Origin: Ketobacter sp036337295
GTDB taxonomy: Bacteria > Pseudomonadota > Gammaproteobacteria > Pseudomonadales > Ketobacteraceae
Direction: 5' to 3'
DNA: 64,000 nt
Assembly: GCA_036337295.1 (NCBI GenBank)
Contig: JAYZEN010000007.1
Span: forward strand, 1,054,001-1,118,000
A program made the translations under genes and the position numbers. This document shows positions 27,825-37,089 of the stretch, one piece after another. The notes under the pieces are model-generated. The model searched no databases, was not told where the DNA came from, and saw only the letters and a list, made by a program, of their open reading frames with translations. The stretch's first letter is position 1. Each line of letters opens with the position of its first letter.

Positions 27825-29120
27825 TCACACTGCCATATCACTGTGGCTCCAGTGGTTCAAAAACACCTGCATAAGGTGCAATTGAGCCCGGGCGGGTTCA
27901 TTGCTCTCAATAATGGGGTCAGTTCGGGCGCTCGCAGCGCTCAGCCCCTCAAGCCTTGATAAGGTCTTGATTGGGCCTCCCAGCAACCAGTTCAACCCCA
28001 TAGAACCCATATAAAGGGTCAAGTGTCGTTTCAACTGTTCAATGTCTAGTTGAATACCACAACCGGCCTGATAGGTTGTCGTGAACAGTTGCAGCAGGTC
28101 GTCTAGATGTTCATTCCACAGTTTCAGTTCCGCACCACTTAAGCAGCCCCACAGAGCCATAGCGACATTCATCTGGCTGACGTTGCCCCAATCCAGCAGT
28201 CCGCATTCCAGCTCTCCGCTGGCATCACGCCAGAACCAGGCGTTGTCCACATGGGCATTCCAATGACAGAGCGCAATCATGTCCGGGTCACGTTGCAATA
28301 GGGCGTGAATATGCGGTTGACGGTGTTGGAACTGACGCGCCTGCTGTCGGAACCGCTCAAGGAATTCGTCACTGCGCAGATGCGCGGGCATCAAGTCTGG
28401 ATTCGTTTGGCAAAACTGTGTGTAACGATCAATGTTTTGTTCCAGCTGGCCTGGCTGCAGGGCTTTTCTGGGGCCCACATCCAGCTGCTCCGGATGGAAC
28501 GGAAATTGGCGTTCGACTGCCTCTCGCAGTGGGCCGCTTTTGCTGGCGGCAGCCAACCTTGCCAGATTGCGGATCAACGCCTGGTAGTAGGGAAAACTGT
28601 CACCCAGCCGATAATCCATGGCCTTGGGGAGTTGGAATTCCACGTTACCTTCGCCATAGGGAATACACTCTGTGATCATTAACCCGGTGCCGGTGCTGTG
28701 CTGGAAGTCAGCGAAGTAGCAAGTGGGTACCACGATGGGGAAATCCGGCAACTGGGATAATTGAGCAAATCGAATTTCCAGCGCCATCTGCTGCCGCGAA
28801 GCATCGCGGATTTCACTGTTGAAATCCCGGGAGAATTTCACGAACAGACGTTGCTTCTTGCGCGAAGCCGCGGCTGCTATCTCAACGGTTAACAGTAATT
28901 TGGTTCCGGTGCTACCGGCATGGATGATCTGGCTGTCTAATATGCTTTCGACTGAGCTTGAGGCGTTTCCGGTTGCACGGATTGAAACTGTGTGTCGAAA
29001 CGCACGATTCAGAAACGCCGTTCCACCTTTCAGCAGTGCGTCCGGGTGAGCGGGTATATCCAGCCCATAGGTATCACCCTTCACCCAATCGACCGTGTTG
29101 TTCTGGCGGAAAGCGGGCAT
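27825..29120 (-). CDS. APH-fold phosphotransferase-like protein
   Basis: A 431-residue kinase-fold protein. A Lys in RLFVKFSRDF fits the nucleotide-binding Lys; the catalytic loop is LCHWNAHVDNAWF (His286, Asn288, Asn293) and the DFG-like Asp310 is in GLLDWGN. In aminoglycoside phosphotransferases the loop reads His-Gly-Asp, so the catalytic Asp position is Asn288 here. It is the last gene of a six-gene operon with P450, SDR, ferredoxin, flavoprotein and aldo-keto reductase, 4 bases after the reductase. Related kinases (LvaA, ACAD10/11) phosphorylate hydroxyacyl-CoAs. A role on a hydroxylated CoA intermediate is possible, if it is active at all. Confidence 0.75.
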   Translation of the reverse strand: MPAFRQNNTVDWVKGDTYGLDIPAHPDALLKGGTAFLNRAFRHTVSIRATGNASSSVESILDSQIIHAGSTGTKLLLTVEIAAAASRKKQRLFVKFSRDFNSEIRDASRQQMALEIRFAQLSQLPDFPIVVPTCYFADFQHSTGTGLMITECIPYGEGNVEFQLPKAMDYRLGDSFPYYQALIRNLARLAAASKSGPLREAVERQFPFHPEQLDVGPRKALQPGQLEQNIDRYTQFCQTNPDLMPAHLRSDEFLERFRQQARQFQHRQPHIHALLQRDPDMIALCHWNAHVDNAWFWRDASGELECGLLDWGNVSQMNVAMALWGCLSGAELKLWNEHLDDLLQLFTTTYQAGCGIQLDIEQLKRHLTLYMGSMGLNWLLGGPIKTLSRLEGLSAASARTDPIIESNEPARAQLHLMQVFLNHWSHSDMAV

Positions 29121-29124
29121 CAGG

Positions 29125-30192
29125 TCAACAATAACGCCGCCTGGCGATAGTGCATTGTCCCAGCATCATGTGTGAGGTGGATGTGTCGATCAGGTTGTGG
29201 GGAAAGCAGGTCTCAATATCACTGACCTGTTGCAGTTGCTGGATGTGTTCATCGGTGAACTGGATGGCGAGTGCCGAGAGGTTCTCAGCCAATTGGCCGA
29301 ACGTCCGCGCCCCGATAATGGGCGAGGTTACTGCAGGGTTCAGCAGGGTCCAGGCCAACGCAATCTGTGACGAGGTGCTGTTCAGGTCATGGGCGACCGC
29401 AGTGACCACTTCCGCGATGTCCAACGCCTGTTCCGTAAGCCGTCCTGTTGCCAGATTAATATTCTTGCGGGAATCCAGCGCTGAAGGTTTAAGGTTAAGA
29501 TCGTCGCGGCAGTACTTTCCCGATAACACGCCACCGGCGAGGGGAGACCAGGGCAACACGCCCAACCCCACTTCGGTCGCCATGCTCATAAATTCCCGCT
29601 CCACCGTACGCTCAGTGAGATTGTAAGGAATTTGCAATGCCACCAATGGCGACCAACCCCGCAACTCGGCCAGGGTCTGCAGGCGAGACACTTGCCAGGC
29701 CGGGGTGTCCGATATACCCACATAGAGAACTTTCCCGGCGCGAACCAAATCATCGAACGCCCGCAGGATCTCTTCGACCGGTGTGAGGTTATCCCACAGA
29801 TGCAGGTAGAAAAGATCAATGTAATCCGTATTCAATCGCTGCAGGCTGGCCTCAACCGACTGAATCATATTTTTGCGGTGATTCCCGCTGGCGTTGGGGT
29901 CGCCTTTTTTCATGGTCAGGCTGTATTTGGTCGCCACCACCAGTTGCTGGCGCCGCTCGGCCATCAGCCGCCCCAGTATGCGCTCAGATTCTCCGTTAGC
30001 GTAGTAATTCGCGGTATCCAGGCTGTTGCCGCCCAGCTCAATAAAGCGGCCCAACATTTTATCTGCCTCACTGAGCTCCGTTCCCCAGCCCGGCATACCG
30101 AAGGTCATCGTTCCCAACGTCAGAGGTGAAATGCGTAAACCGGAGCGCCCCAACAGCCGGTAGTGATCCAGTTGTGTGGTGGGGGCAGGCAT
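29125..30192 (-). CDS. Aldo/keto reductase
   Basis: A 355-residue NADPH-dependent reductase of the (beta/alpha)8 fold. The active-site set is visible: Asp and Tyr in DTANYYANGESERILG, Lys in VVATKYSL and His in DLFYLHLWD. The ATG at 30192 overlaps the flavoprotein stop by one base (TGATG), which is preferred over the in-frame TTG at 30195. It would reduce a ketone or aldehyde of the substrate. Fifth gene of the operon that starts at 34574. Confidence 0.92.
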   Translation of the reverse strand: MPAPTTQLDHYRLLGRSGLRISPLTLGTMTFGMPGWGTELSEADKMLGRFIELGGNSLDTANYYANGESERILGRLMAERRQQLVVATKYSLTMKKGDPNASGNHRKNMIQSVEASLQRLNTDYIDLFYLHLWDNLTPVEEILRAFDDLVRAGKVLYVGISDTPAWQVSRLQTLAELRGWSPLVALQIPYNLTERTVEREFMSMATEVGLGVLPWSPLAGGVLSGKYCRDDLNLKPSALDSRKNINLATGRLTEQALDIAEVVTAVAHDLNSTSSQIALAWTLLNPAVTSPIIGARTFGQLAENLSALAIQFTDEHIQQLQQVSDIETCFPHNLIDTSTSHMMLGQCTIARRRYC

Positions 30193-31946
30193 CAAGCCAC
30201 AGCCTGCGCAGAGGCACTTTGGACATTCGAAGAATCGGACTCCACCTTCACACCGGCCGCAGCGGCCATATGATTGGCCGCCACAAAGCCGAAGGTTGCC
30301 GCTGGCCCGATGGTGCCGCCGGCACCGGGGTAGAGGTTGCCAAAGGGGTTACCGGAATTGTTCCCCGCCGCGTACAGCCCGGGGATGGGCTTGTTTTTGC
30401 CATCCACCACCTGTGCCTGGGCATTGGCTTTCAATCCGCCTTTGGTGCCCAGATCACCCAGGTTGATGGGGACTGCATAGTAGGGCGGGGTATCGATTGG
30501 GCCCAAGCAGGGATTGGGGGCCACACTGGCGTCGCCAAACATCTGGTCATAGGCATTGCTGCCGCGGGCAAACTCGGCATCCGTGCCGGTGCGGGCGTAC
30601 TCATTCATGTTACCGATGGTCGTCCGCAATTCACTGGCGGGAATATGAACCTTCGATGCCAGTTCGTCGATGGAATCCGCTTTGAACAGGTAATGATCCC
30701 AACAATCCGCAGGGATACGCCAATCCGGCATAATCATGCTTGGCAAAAAACCGCCGGCAGTGAATTTTTTGCGAAAGCTGGCATCGAACACCAGCCAGCA
30801 GGGGGTATTGGCGCCGGTCTTGAGTTGATCTTCCACCATTGCAATTCCGAACTCGTCATAACTGCAGGCTTCGTTCACAAAGCGATGGCCATTGCGATTG
30901 ACGCAAACACTGTGCGGGCGCCCCACGTCGAAGGCGGCCTGATGGATTTCGTCGAAGTTGGAGGCGCTGTCCATGGGCTTGTGCATGGTGGGAATCCACC
31001 AGCCTGCTTCAGTGTGCTCAGTGGCGGCACCGATGTTCATGCCCGCAATCAGGGCTTCGCCCCGGTTGGCATCCTCTGGCGAACTGCTTTGACGGGTCAG
31101 GCCGGGAACCTGGAAGAAACGCTCACGAAGCTCCTGATTCCATTCAAATCCGCCGGCTGCGAGAACCACGCCATGACGGGCTATAAGGTTATATTCCCGA
31201 CCGAAACTCTGCACCAACACACCACTGACGCGATTGCCATCCGTAACCAGTTCCCGCAATGCGGTCTCGGTACGCACCTCCACGCCACGATCCAACACCT
31301 GCTTATACAGATGCCCCATCAAGGCAGCCCCCTGGGTAAAGCGTCGGTCCCGACTGCTCAGCAAGCGAGTATTGAGATCCGACCAATAGCGCCAGAGCAT
31401 TTTCAGAAAGACCTTTATCCAGCCCGGTGCACGGGTTGAGATGGCAAAGAACTCGGCAATGTCCATGGCATAGCGACGGAATATCTTGAAGCGGTTGTAC
31501 TGTTCCCGCATGCCGACGAAATGTCGATCATCCAACAGCCGGCCGTCAAAGGTGTCGCACAACACTGAACGGTCGGCACGGGCCTCCGGAACCGTCTGGA
31601 AGTAGTCCGGCCAGGCCGCCTGCACCAGTGGAATGCCGACTGAAGTAAGGAACCGGGCCATCTTTGGCGCCTGGTCCACATAGGCTTCCAGGCGATCCTG
31701 CTGCACTTCACTGCGCAACAGGCTGTTGAGGTAGGTGAAGGTTTTATCTTTGCTGTCGTCATTGGGCGTCAGTTGATTATTGGGAATCCACATAACCCCG
31801 CCCGAGGTGGCAGAGGTGCCACCGTATTTATGGGCCTTTTCCACTATCAGTACCGACAGCCCCAATTCAACCGCCCGCAGGGCAGCCACTGCGCCTGCTG
31901 CGCCGGAACCCACAACAATCACATCATAGGTTTCAATCGCGCTCAT
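30192..31946 (-). CDS. FAD-dependent dehydrogenase, 3-ketosteroid delta1-dehydrogenase-like
   Basis: A 584-residue flavoprotein. The FAD fingerprint is VVGSGAAGAVAAL (residues 12-24), followed by VEKAHKYGGTSATSGG. The C-terminal NLYPGAGGTIGPAATFG matches the pattern near the end of 3-ketosteroid dehydrogenases and related FAD_binding_2 enzymes. The ATG at 31946 has GGAG 7 bases before it; the longer frame from 32048 is rejected. It would desaturate a ketone-bearing ring or reduce an enone. The operon also encodes a ferredoxin, SDR, P450 and aldo-keto reductase, fitting ring oxidation. Steroid specificity is not proven by sequence. Confidence 0.85.
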   Translation of the reverse strand: MSAIETYDVIVVGSGAAGAVAALRAVELGLSVLIVEKAHKYGGTSATSGGVMWIPNNQLTPNDDSKDKTFTYLNSLLRSEVQQDRLEAYVDQAPKMARFLTSVGIPLVQAAWPDYFQTVPEARADRSVLCDTFDGRLLDDRHFVGMREQYNRFKIFRRYAMDIAEFFAISTRAPGWIKVFLKMLWRYWSDLNTRLLSSRDRRFTQGAALMGHLYKQVLDRGVEVRTETALRELVTDGNRVSGVLVQSFGREYNLIARHGVVLAAGGFEWNQELRERFFQVPGLTRQSSSPEDANRGEALIAGMNIGAATEHTEAGWWIPTMHKPMDSASNFDEIHQAAFDVGRPHSVCVNRNGHRFVNEACSYDEFGIAMVEDQLKTGANTPCWLVFDASFRKKFTAGGFLPSMIMPDWRIPADCWDHYLFKADSIDELASKVHIPASELRTTIGNMNEYARTGTDAEFARGSNAYDQMFGDASVAPNPCLGPIDTPPYYAVPINLGDLGTKGGLKANAQAQVVDGKNKPIPGLYAAGNNSGNPFGNLYPGAGGTIGPAATFGFVAANHMAAAAGVKVESDSSNVQSASAQAVA

Positions 31947-31978
31947 GACATTTCTCCGTGTGTGCTTTAAGGCAGGCC

Positions 31979-32311
31979 TTACAGTGATTCCGGTGCGACC
32001 GTCACCCGTAATCCGTCCATATTCTCCGCCAGCTCGATCTGGCAGCATAAACGACTGTTGGGCTTTCGGGTTTCAAAGACCATATCCAGGGTCATATCCT
32101 CCACGTCATTGGGGCCACCGACAACCGACTCCCAATCCGCATCAACATAGATGTGGCAGGTGCCACAGGCACATCCGCCACCGCATTCACCCAGGATTCC
32201 AGCCACCTCATTGGCCGTGGCGACCTGCATGATGTTCTCACCGACTCCGGCATCCGTAATCACTTTTTCTGTTCCGCCGATTTCGACAAAGGTAATGGTA
32301 ATCTCACTCAC
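31979..32311 (-). CDS. [2Fe-2S] ferredoxin, adrenodoxin type
   Basis: A 110-residue ferredoxin. The ligand spacing Cys43-x5-Cys49-x2-Cys52-x36-Cys89 is correct for the vertebrate/adrenodoxin type. Such ferredoxins reduce bacterial P450s. Its gene lies 32 bases upstream of the flavoprotein gene, 6 bases after the SDR gene and two genes after the P450, so the P450 at 33204-34574 is the natural partner. No ferredoxin reductase is encoded in the operon. Confidence 0.94.
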   Translation of the reverse strand: MSEITITFVEIGGTEKVITDAGVGENIMQVATANEVAGILGECGGGCACGTCHIYVDADWESVVGGPNDVEDMTLDMVFETRKPNSRLCCQIELAENMDGLRVTVAPESL

Positions 32312-32317
32312 TACAGG

Positions 32318-33169
32318 TTACTCCTTACTGATTTCTGCCAACGCCTGTGCCCGTGCATCCATAATCTCACGCAGGTGATTAACCGGGTCACCGGCGGTGA
32401 TGCCACCATCAATTGGCAATACAACGCCCGTAATCTGGGCAGCACGATCACTCACCAGAAACAACACTGTCTCTGCTACATCTGTGGGTTTGCCGTGTCT
32501 TTTTAACGGTTGATTCGAATCAAAAGCGGGGGATATGGCCTGCTTCACTCGTTCAATCTGATCGTCGGTCATACCGGGCATGGAAAACGCCGTCAGGCTG
32601 GTCCGGATATGCCCGGGAGCCAGGCAGTTCACTCGAATGCCGTATTCTGCCAGGTCAATGGCCAGGGATTTGCTGAACATAATCACTGCCGCCTTGGTCG
32701 CCCGGTAGGTCATGAGTGCCTGCCCGGGCAGGATGCCGGCAATGGAAGCGTTATTGATGATCACGCCACCCCCGTGCTTGGACATATAGCGCCCGGCGCT
32801 GCGACTGCCGGCCATGACACCCAGCAGGTTGATTCCCACCACTTTATCGAAGTCAGCCAGATCGTCATCCAGAAAGCGCGGATACTGTGCTCCGGAGATG
32901 CCCGCATTGTTGAACATGATGTCCAGACCGCCAAAATGCTCCACGGTGAAATCCACCAGCGCCTGCATCTGTTCCGGACTGGAGACGTCAACTTTACGAT
33001 AAAACGCTGCGCTTCCCAGTTCCTGCGCCAACTGTTCGCCTTGCTCGTCATTGACGTCGGCGATCACCACCTTGGCACCTTCGCGCACAAAGGCTTCCAC
33101 GGTAGCACGCCCAATACCGCCGGCACCGCCTGTAACGATGGCGACTTTTCCTTGCAGATCCTGTTTCAT
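32318..33169 (-). CDS. Short-chain dehydrogenase/reductase
   Basis: A 283-residue SDR. Motifs: VAIVTGGAGGIGRATVEA for NAD binding with Asp in VVIADVND, which favours NAD over NADP; MFNNAGISG; INNASIAG and the Tyr-Lys pair in TYRATKAAV. It lies 34 bases after the P450 gene and 6 bases before the ferredoxin gene. It could oxidise the alcohol made by the P450 before the flavoprotein acts; that order is inference. Confidence 0.92.
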   Translation of the reverse strand: MKQDLQGKVAIVTGGAGGIGRATVEAFVREGAKVVIADVNDEQGEQLAQELGSAAFYRKVDVSSPEQMQALVDFTVEHFGGLDIMFNNAGISGAQYPRFLDDDLADFDKVVGINLLGVMAGSRSAGRYMSKHGGGVIINNASIAGILPGQALMTYRATKAAVIMFSKSLAIDLAEYGIRVNCLAPGHIRTSLTAFSMPGMTDDQIERVKQAISPAFDSNQPLKRHGKPTDVAETVLFLVSDRAAQITGVVLPIDGGITAGDPVNHLREIMDARAQALAEISKE

Positions 33170-33203
33170 ATCAGCCTCCAGGTGATGGCAACAAGTACAC
33201 TCA

Positions 33204-34574
33204 TCAGGACACCACCGGTGCAGACGTCGCGCCGGATGTTTCAGCCGTTTGATTCACTGCAGGCCGCTTTTTCAGGGTAATCGGCAGGGAGGAAATGGAA
33301 TGGGTGGCCACCGTTTTCTGATATGCGACGTCCTCCGCCGGAATCGCCAATGTGATGTCACTCACCCGTTTGATCAGTTCCCTGGCGGCCACCTTGATTT
33401 CCATTCGGGCCAGGGAGGCACCGATACAGCGATGAATTCCAACACCAAATGCCACATGGGTACCGGTGTTGCCACGGGTTACATCAAACGTGCGCGGGCA
33501 ATTGAAGTGGGATTCATCATCATTACCGGAACCATACAGCACCAGCATGTGGGCGCCTTTTGGCAGTTTCACTCCGCCCAACTCGGTGTCACAGGTTGCC
33601 ATCTTGGCGAGACCACGAACCGGTGGGGCAAAGCGCAACAACTCTTCCACAAAGCGGGTCAGGAAGCGCTCGTCTTCTACATTTTCATAGAGTTGATGTG
33701 CCACCTGGGGTTGGGTTGCGAGAATGAAGAGCAGATTGCCTATGGCGGTGGCTGTGGTGTCGTTACCGGCAATGATCAGGGCCCGTACCAGCGATACCGC
33801 CTCACCGAATTCAAGTTTTCCACCGTCCTCAGTACGGGCATGAACCAGATCTGAAATCATGTCTTCCCTGGACGTTGCTTCACGATCCCGCATTTGCTCT
33901 ATGATGAAGTTCTGCAGTTCACACACCTTGAGGGCATTCTTGACCATGTCTTCGCGGTTCTGCATGCGTCCGATCTGAGCGGTGATGGCTTCCGACCACT
34001 CTGAGATTTTGCTGCCGTCGTATTGATTGATGCCCAGTTGTTCACAAATTACTGCAATGGTAAGGGGAATCGCAAAATCCTTGACCCCATCGATTACCGT
34101 GCCGCGATCTGCTTTCTCTGCCATCTGGTCCACCAGATCAGCGATGATGCGGGTAATCACAGGCTCCAGTGTTTTTACACGGTGGGCGCTGAATGCACCA
34201 TCCATCAATTTTCGGATTCGGGTGTGTTCCGGTGGATCACTTTTAATGACATCCGGGAAAAACCCGCCTCCTTGTTCAATCAGGATTTGCTTGAACTCCT
34301 CGAAGAATCCACTGGCATACTGCGCTTCGTAGCCCTGCTTGTCGGAAAACGTCTTCGGATCACGGAGCAGGGTAACAATATCGTCATAGCGGGACACCAA
34401 CCACATACCCAGTTTTTCATCATAATGCACCGGGTCTTCATTGCGCAGTTTAGTGTAGAAAGCCTGGGGATGGGCCTGGATTACCGGATCAGTCAGCGAC
34501 ATATCGCCGAGTGCCATGGCTTCCAGGTGGGCCGGGCAACCACTGCCTTGGGTCGTGTTTTCACTGCTGGACAT
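33204..34574 (-). CDS. Cytochrome P450
   Basis: A 456-residue soluble bacterial P450. The I-helix oxygen-binding segment is IIAGNDTTATAIG, the ExxR motif is in VEELLRF, and the heme-binding loop is FGVGIHRCIGASLARME with Cys383. It hydroxylates a hydrophobic substrate using O2 and electrons from a ferredoxin, probably the one at 31979-32311. First gene of a six-gene operon (34574 down to 27825) and downstream of an AraC gene in the same direction (41 bases). A 40-residue Ala/Thr/Ser-rich tail follows the core. Confidence 0.96.
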   Translation of the reverse strand: MSSSENTTQGSGCPAHLEAMALGDMSLTDPVIQAHPQAFYTKLRNEDPVHYDEKLGMWLVSRYDDIVTLLRDPKTFSDKQGYEAQYASGFFEEFKQILIEQGGGFFPDVIKSDPPEHTRIRKLMDGAFSAHRVKTLEPVITRIIADLVDQMAEKADRGTVIDGVKDFAIPLTIAVICEQLGINQYDGSKISEWSEAITAQIGRMQNREDMVKNALKVCELQNFIIEQMRDREATSREDMISDLVHARTEDGGKLEFGEAVSLVRALIIAGNDTTATAIGNLLFILATQPQVAHQLYENVEDERFLTRFVEELLRFAPPVRGLAKMATCDTELGGVKLPKGAHMLVLYGSGNDDESHFNCPRTFDVTRGNTGTHVAFGVGIHRCIGASLARMEIKVAARELIKRVSDITLAIPAEDVAYQKTVATHSISSLPITLKKRPAVNQTAETSGATSAPVVS

Positions 34575-34615
34575 TTTATCCTCTCATTGGTCTTGAATGG
34601 CTATGCAACGCTGGT

Positions 34616-35683
34616 TCACTGCAACGAGCTGGAACCCGCACCGTAGTACTTCGGTGACATTGTTTTGATGGACTTGGTTTCGATGGGCTTGGTCTCGTCG
34701 GACTTCATCTCATCGCGTTGGGCAAGCCGGTTGTTGCGGTACTCACGGGGGCTGACCTTATACACACGTTTAAACAGGCGGCTGAAATGGGCTGGGCTTT
34801 TGAACCCGATTCGAAATGCCACTTCCGAGATGGAGATGTCATCGGCCATGCTGGACGACAACCATTCATGGGCCGTCTTCAATCTCCAATCCCAAATCAG
34901 GGAGGGAAACGACGTACCATGCTGACGCATCAGATGCGACAAATAACGACGTGAGATACCACAGGCCTGCGCCACCATCTCTGCGCTGAGCTTGGGATCA
35001 GACAGGTGAATCTCAATGAAGCGCAACACATCCTGGCGCCGCTTTTGCGACAGCGATTGACGCTCGTGCAGGGAATCCTCGCAGTTTTTCAGGCGTTCAG
35101 CGAGTACCGCCAGGGCGTTGTCCACCAGGATGTGTTCAACCCGCTCAGACAACTCCTCTGAATCGTCATAGACTTCCGTCAACATGGCTTCAGCGATACG
35201 GAATTCGCGCTTTTTGGCAGACGTGCAGAAGCCGGCGTTGATTTCTGCCGACACAAATTTCCGGAAGATATGGGAGGGAACCACAATATGCAGAACTTCG
35301 TGCAAGTCCTGTTCATCGGTTCGGCACTCCATGGAAAACGGTGCCATGGACTTGGTCACCAGAAAATCCCCGGCATGGGCTAAACTGGTTCCCGCCTGGT
35401 GATTGATGTAGAGACTGCCACGCTTCACAAACCAGAGCACTGTGACATCGGTGGCGTCCTCCCGGATATGGGACCAGGTGCGTCGAAAAGACAGGTTGGT
35501 GCGTGATTGCAGGCGGATGATGGAATAAGCGCCCACGGCTTTCTTGTCGGCCCGCACATCAATTTTTGACCCACCATCGATGCTGTATTCTCCCAGGTAG
35601 TACTCCTGGTTGTTCTCACCACGGAAAGTGGACTGGCATTCATGATAGTTGCGCTCATCAAATGCGAATAGTTTTTCTGTCAT
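34616..35683 (-). CDS. AraC-family transcriptional regulator
   Basis: A 355-residue regulator. The ATG at 35683 has GGGAGAG just upstream; the longer frame to 35713 is not supported. Residues about 60-200 look like the AraC-binding-like sensor domain (WFVKRGSLYINHQAG, HAGDFLVTKSMAPF). The DNA-binding part is at the C-terminus with two helix-turn-helices: AEMVAQACGISRRYLSHLMRQ and ISEVAFRIGFKSPAHFSRLF. After it comes a Lys/Thr-rich repetitive tail. It is 41 bases upstream of the P450 operon in the same direction and probably controls it. Confidence 0.93.
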   Translation of the reverse strand: MTEKLFAFDERNYHECQSTFRGENNQEYYLGEYSIDGGSKIDVRADKKAVGAYSIIRLQSRTNLSFRRTWSHIREDATDVTVLWFVKRGSLYINHQAGTSLAHAGDFLVTKSMAPFSMECRTDEQDLHEVLHIVVPSHIFRKFVSAEINAGFCTSAKKREFRIAEAMLTEVYDDSEELSERVEHILVDNALAVLAERLKNCEDSLHERQSLSQKRRQDVLRFIEIHLSDPKLSAEMVAQACGISRRYLSHLMRQHGTSFPSLIWDWRLKTAHEWLSSSMADDISISEVAFRIGFKSPAHFSRLFKRVYKVSPREYRNNRLAQRDEMKSDETKPIETKSIKTMSPKYYGAGSSSLQ

Positions 35684-35874
35684 TTGAGCTCTCCCGAACC
35701 AGGCTGAGCCCAAATACTAGGCCAGAACCTGTCTCTCTCTTTGCCACCGGATGGCAGCCTGATTACAACCTGACTTTGACTATATCCGGCCCTTGCCGGC
35801 AACTCTCTCCAGTCAACGATATTTCATGTACATTTCGTGCAGGGACAAGTCCGTCGCCATTGCACAGTAACGCC

Positions 35875-37089
35875 TCAGCGGATAACACCCCGCCCATCAA
35901 GTGCCCGGCGTTCTGCCTCGCTCAATCCCAGCACGTCTCCGAAGATGTAATCATTGTGTTGCCCGAGGCTGGGTGCTGCGTTCTCGATGGTAGCGCCTCG
36001 ACTCATCTTCCAGCCGGGTCCAACAATCGATTGCGACTGGCCGTCCGGGCCATGGACTTCACGATAGAACTCCCTGGCCCAAAGATGGACATCGGAAATC
36101 AATTCAATGGAATTCAGGCTTTTGGTGGCGGCAATCCCTAACTGCTGTAGTTTTTCCACCAGTTCATCCGCCCTCTGACTTTGGGTCCAGCTTGCCAGGC
36201 AATGATCCAGAGCATCCTCATTCGCCTTGCGTTGGGGCAGGGTGGTAAAACGACTCATTTCAACCTCAACGCTGCCCGCTGCCGACGTCATCTGTTGCGC
36301 CAGCGTGTGCCAGGTTTTATCGTCGCGCACTGCTACACAAATCCACTCGTTATCCAGACAGGGATAGACCCCGTGGGGTGCCATATCAGGATGGCGGTTA
36401 CCGGTACTGGTGGCGATCTCTCCGTTCAGGGTAAAGCTCATCAGCGCATCACCAATCATGCTGCTCATGGCCTCCACCGCAGACACGTCCACAAACTGGC
36501 CGCGACCGGTTTCATTGCGATGATAGAGTGCGGCAACAGTGGCCAGCGCTGCAGCGGCACCGAAGGTGGAATCGGCATAACGAACATTCATGCCGGCCGG
36601 GGACTCATTTTCGTATCCCACCAAAGCGCTGACCCCCCCCAAGGCAGCAAAACAGGGGGCATAACCGGTCTGGTAACTTAACGGGCCTTCGTTGCCGTAC
36701 ATGCCCATTGAGGTGTAGACAATATCCGGTTTGACCGCTTTTACAGTGGTGTAATCCAACCCCAGCCGTTGCACGGCACCGGGTCGCAGATTCTCGATCA
36801 GAACGTCGGATTTCTGCACCAGATCCAGCAACAGTTGGATACCCTCAGCGGATTTCATATCAATCTGCACGCTAAGCTTTTCCGGGTTCACTGCTTTGAA
36901 TCCCGGTGCATTGTTGATGTCTGACACACCATACACCCGGGTCACATCCAGCGACTTTTCGCTTTCCACGCGGATCACTTCTGCGCCCAAAAACGCCAAC
37001 AGTTTTCCGGTATAGGGGCCAGCCCAAACCTTGGTCAGCTCCACCACCCGAACGCCCTGCAAGGGGCCGCCACGATTTCGTTTAGTCAT
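35875..37089 (-). CDS. Class III CoA-transferase, catalytic-Asp subunit
   Basis: A 404-residue CaiB/BaiF protein. I choose the ATG at 37089 (AGGTGGA before it), which overlaps the stop of the upstream paralogue by 8 bases. N-terminus LQGVRVVELTKVWAGPYTGKL and LGAEVIRVES are typical. Asp173 in RYADSTFGAAAAL sits at the family's catalytic Asp position. With its neighbour (37082-38332), which lacks this Asp, it may form a hetero-oligomeric CoA-transferase. It moves CoA onto an acid of the pathway; donor and acceptor unknown. The AraC gene lies 191 bases downstream. Confidence 0.9.
   Translation of the reverse strand: MTKRNRGGPLQGVRVVELTKVWAGPYTGKLLAFLGAEVIRVESEKSLDVTRVYGVSDINNAPGFKAVNPEKLSVQIDMKSAEGIQLLLDLVQKSDVLIENLRPGAVQRLGLDYTTVKAVKPDIVYTSMGMYGNEGPLSYQTGYAPCFAALGGVSALVGYENESPAGMNVRYADSTFGAAAALATVAALYHRNETGRGQFVDVSAVEAMSSMIGDALMSFTLNGEIATSTGNRHPDMAPHGVYPCLDNEWICVAVRDDKTWHTLAQQMTSAAGSVEVEMSRFTTLPQRKANEDALDHCLASWTQSQRADELVEKLQQLGIAATKSLNSIELISDVHLWAREFYREVHGPDGQSQSIVGPGWKMSRGATIENAAPSLGQHNDYIFGDVLGLSEAERRALDGRGVIR

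Noticed and set aside
27825..29120. Aminoglycoside resistance gene
   Set aside because: The fold is APH-like, but the catalytic loop differs and the gene is locked in a catabolic operon.
30126..31439. Open frame of 437 residues on the plus strand
   Set aside because: Shadow of the FAD dehydrogenase gene; its composition (many His, Gly, Thr) is typical of an antisense frame.
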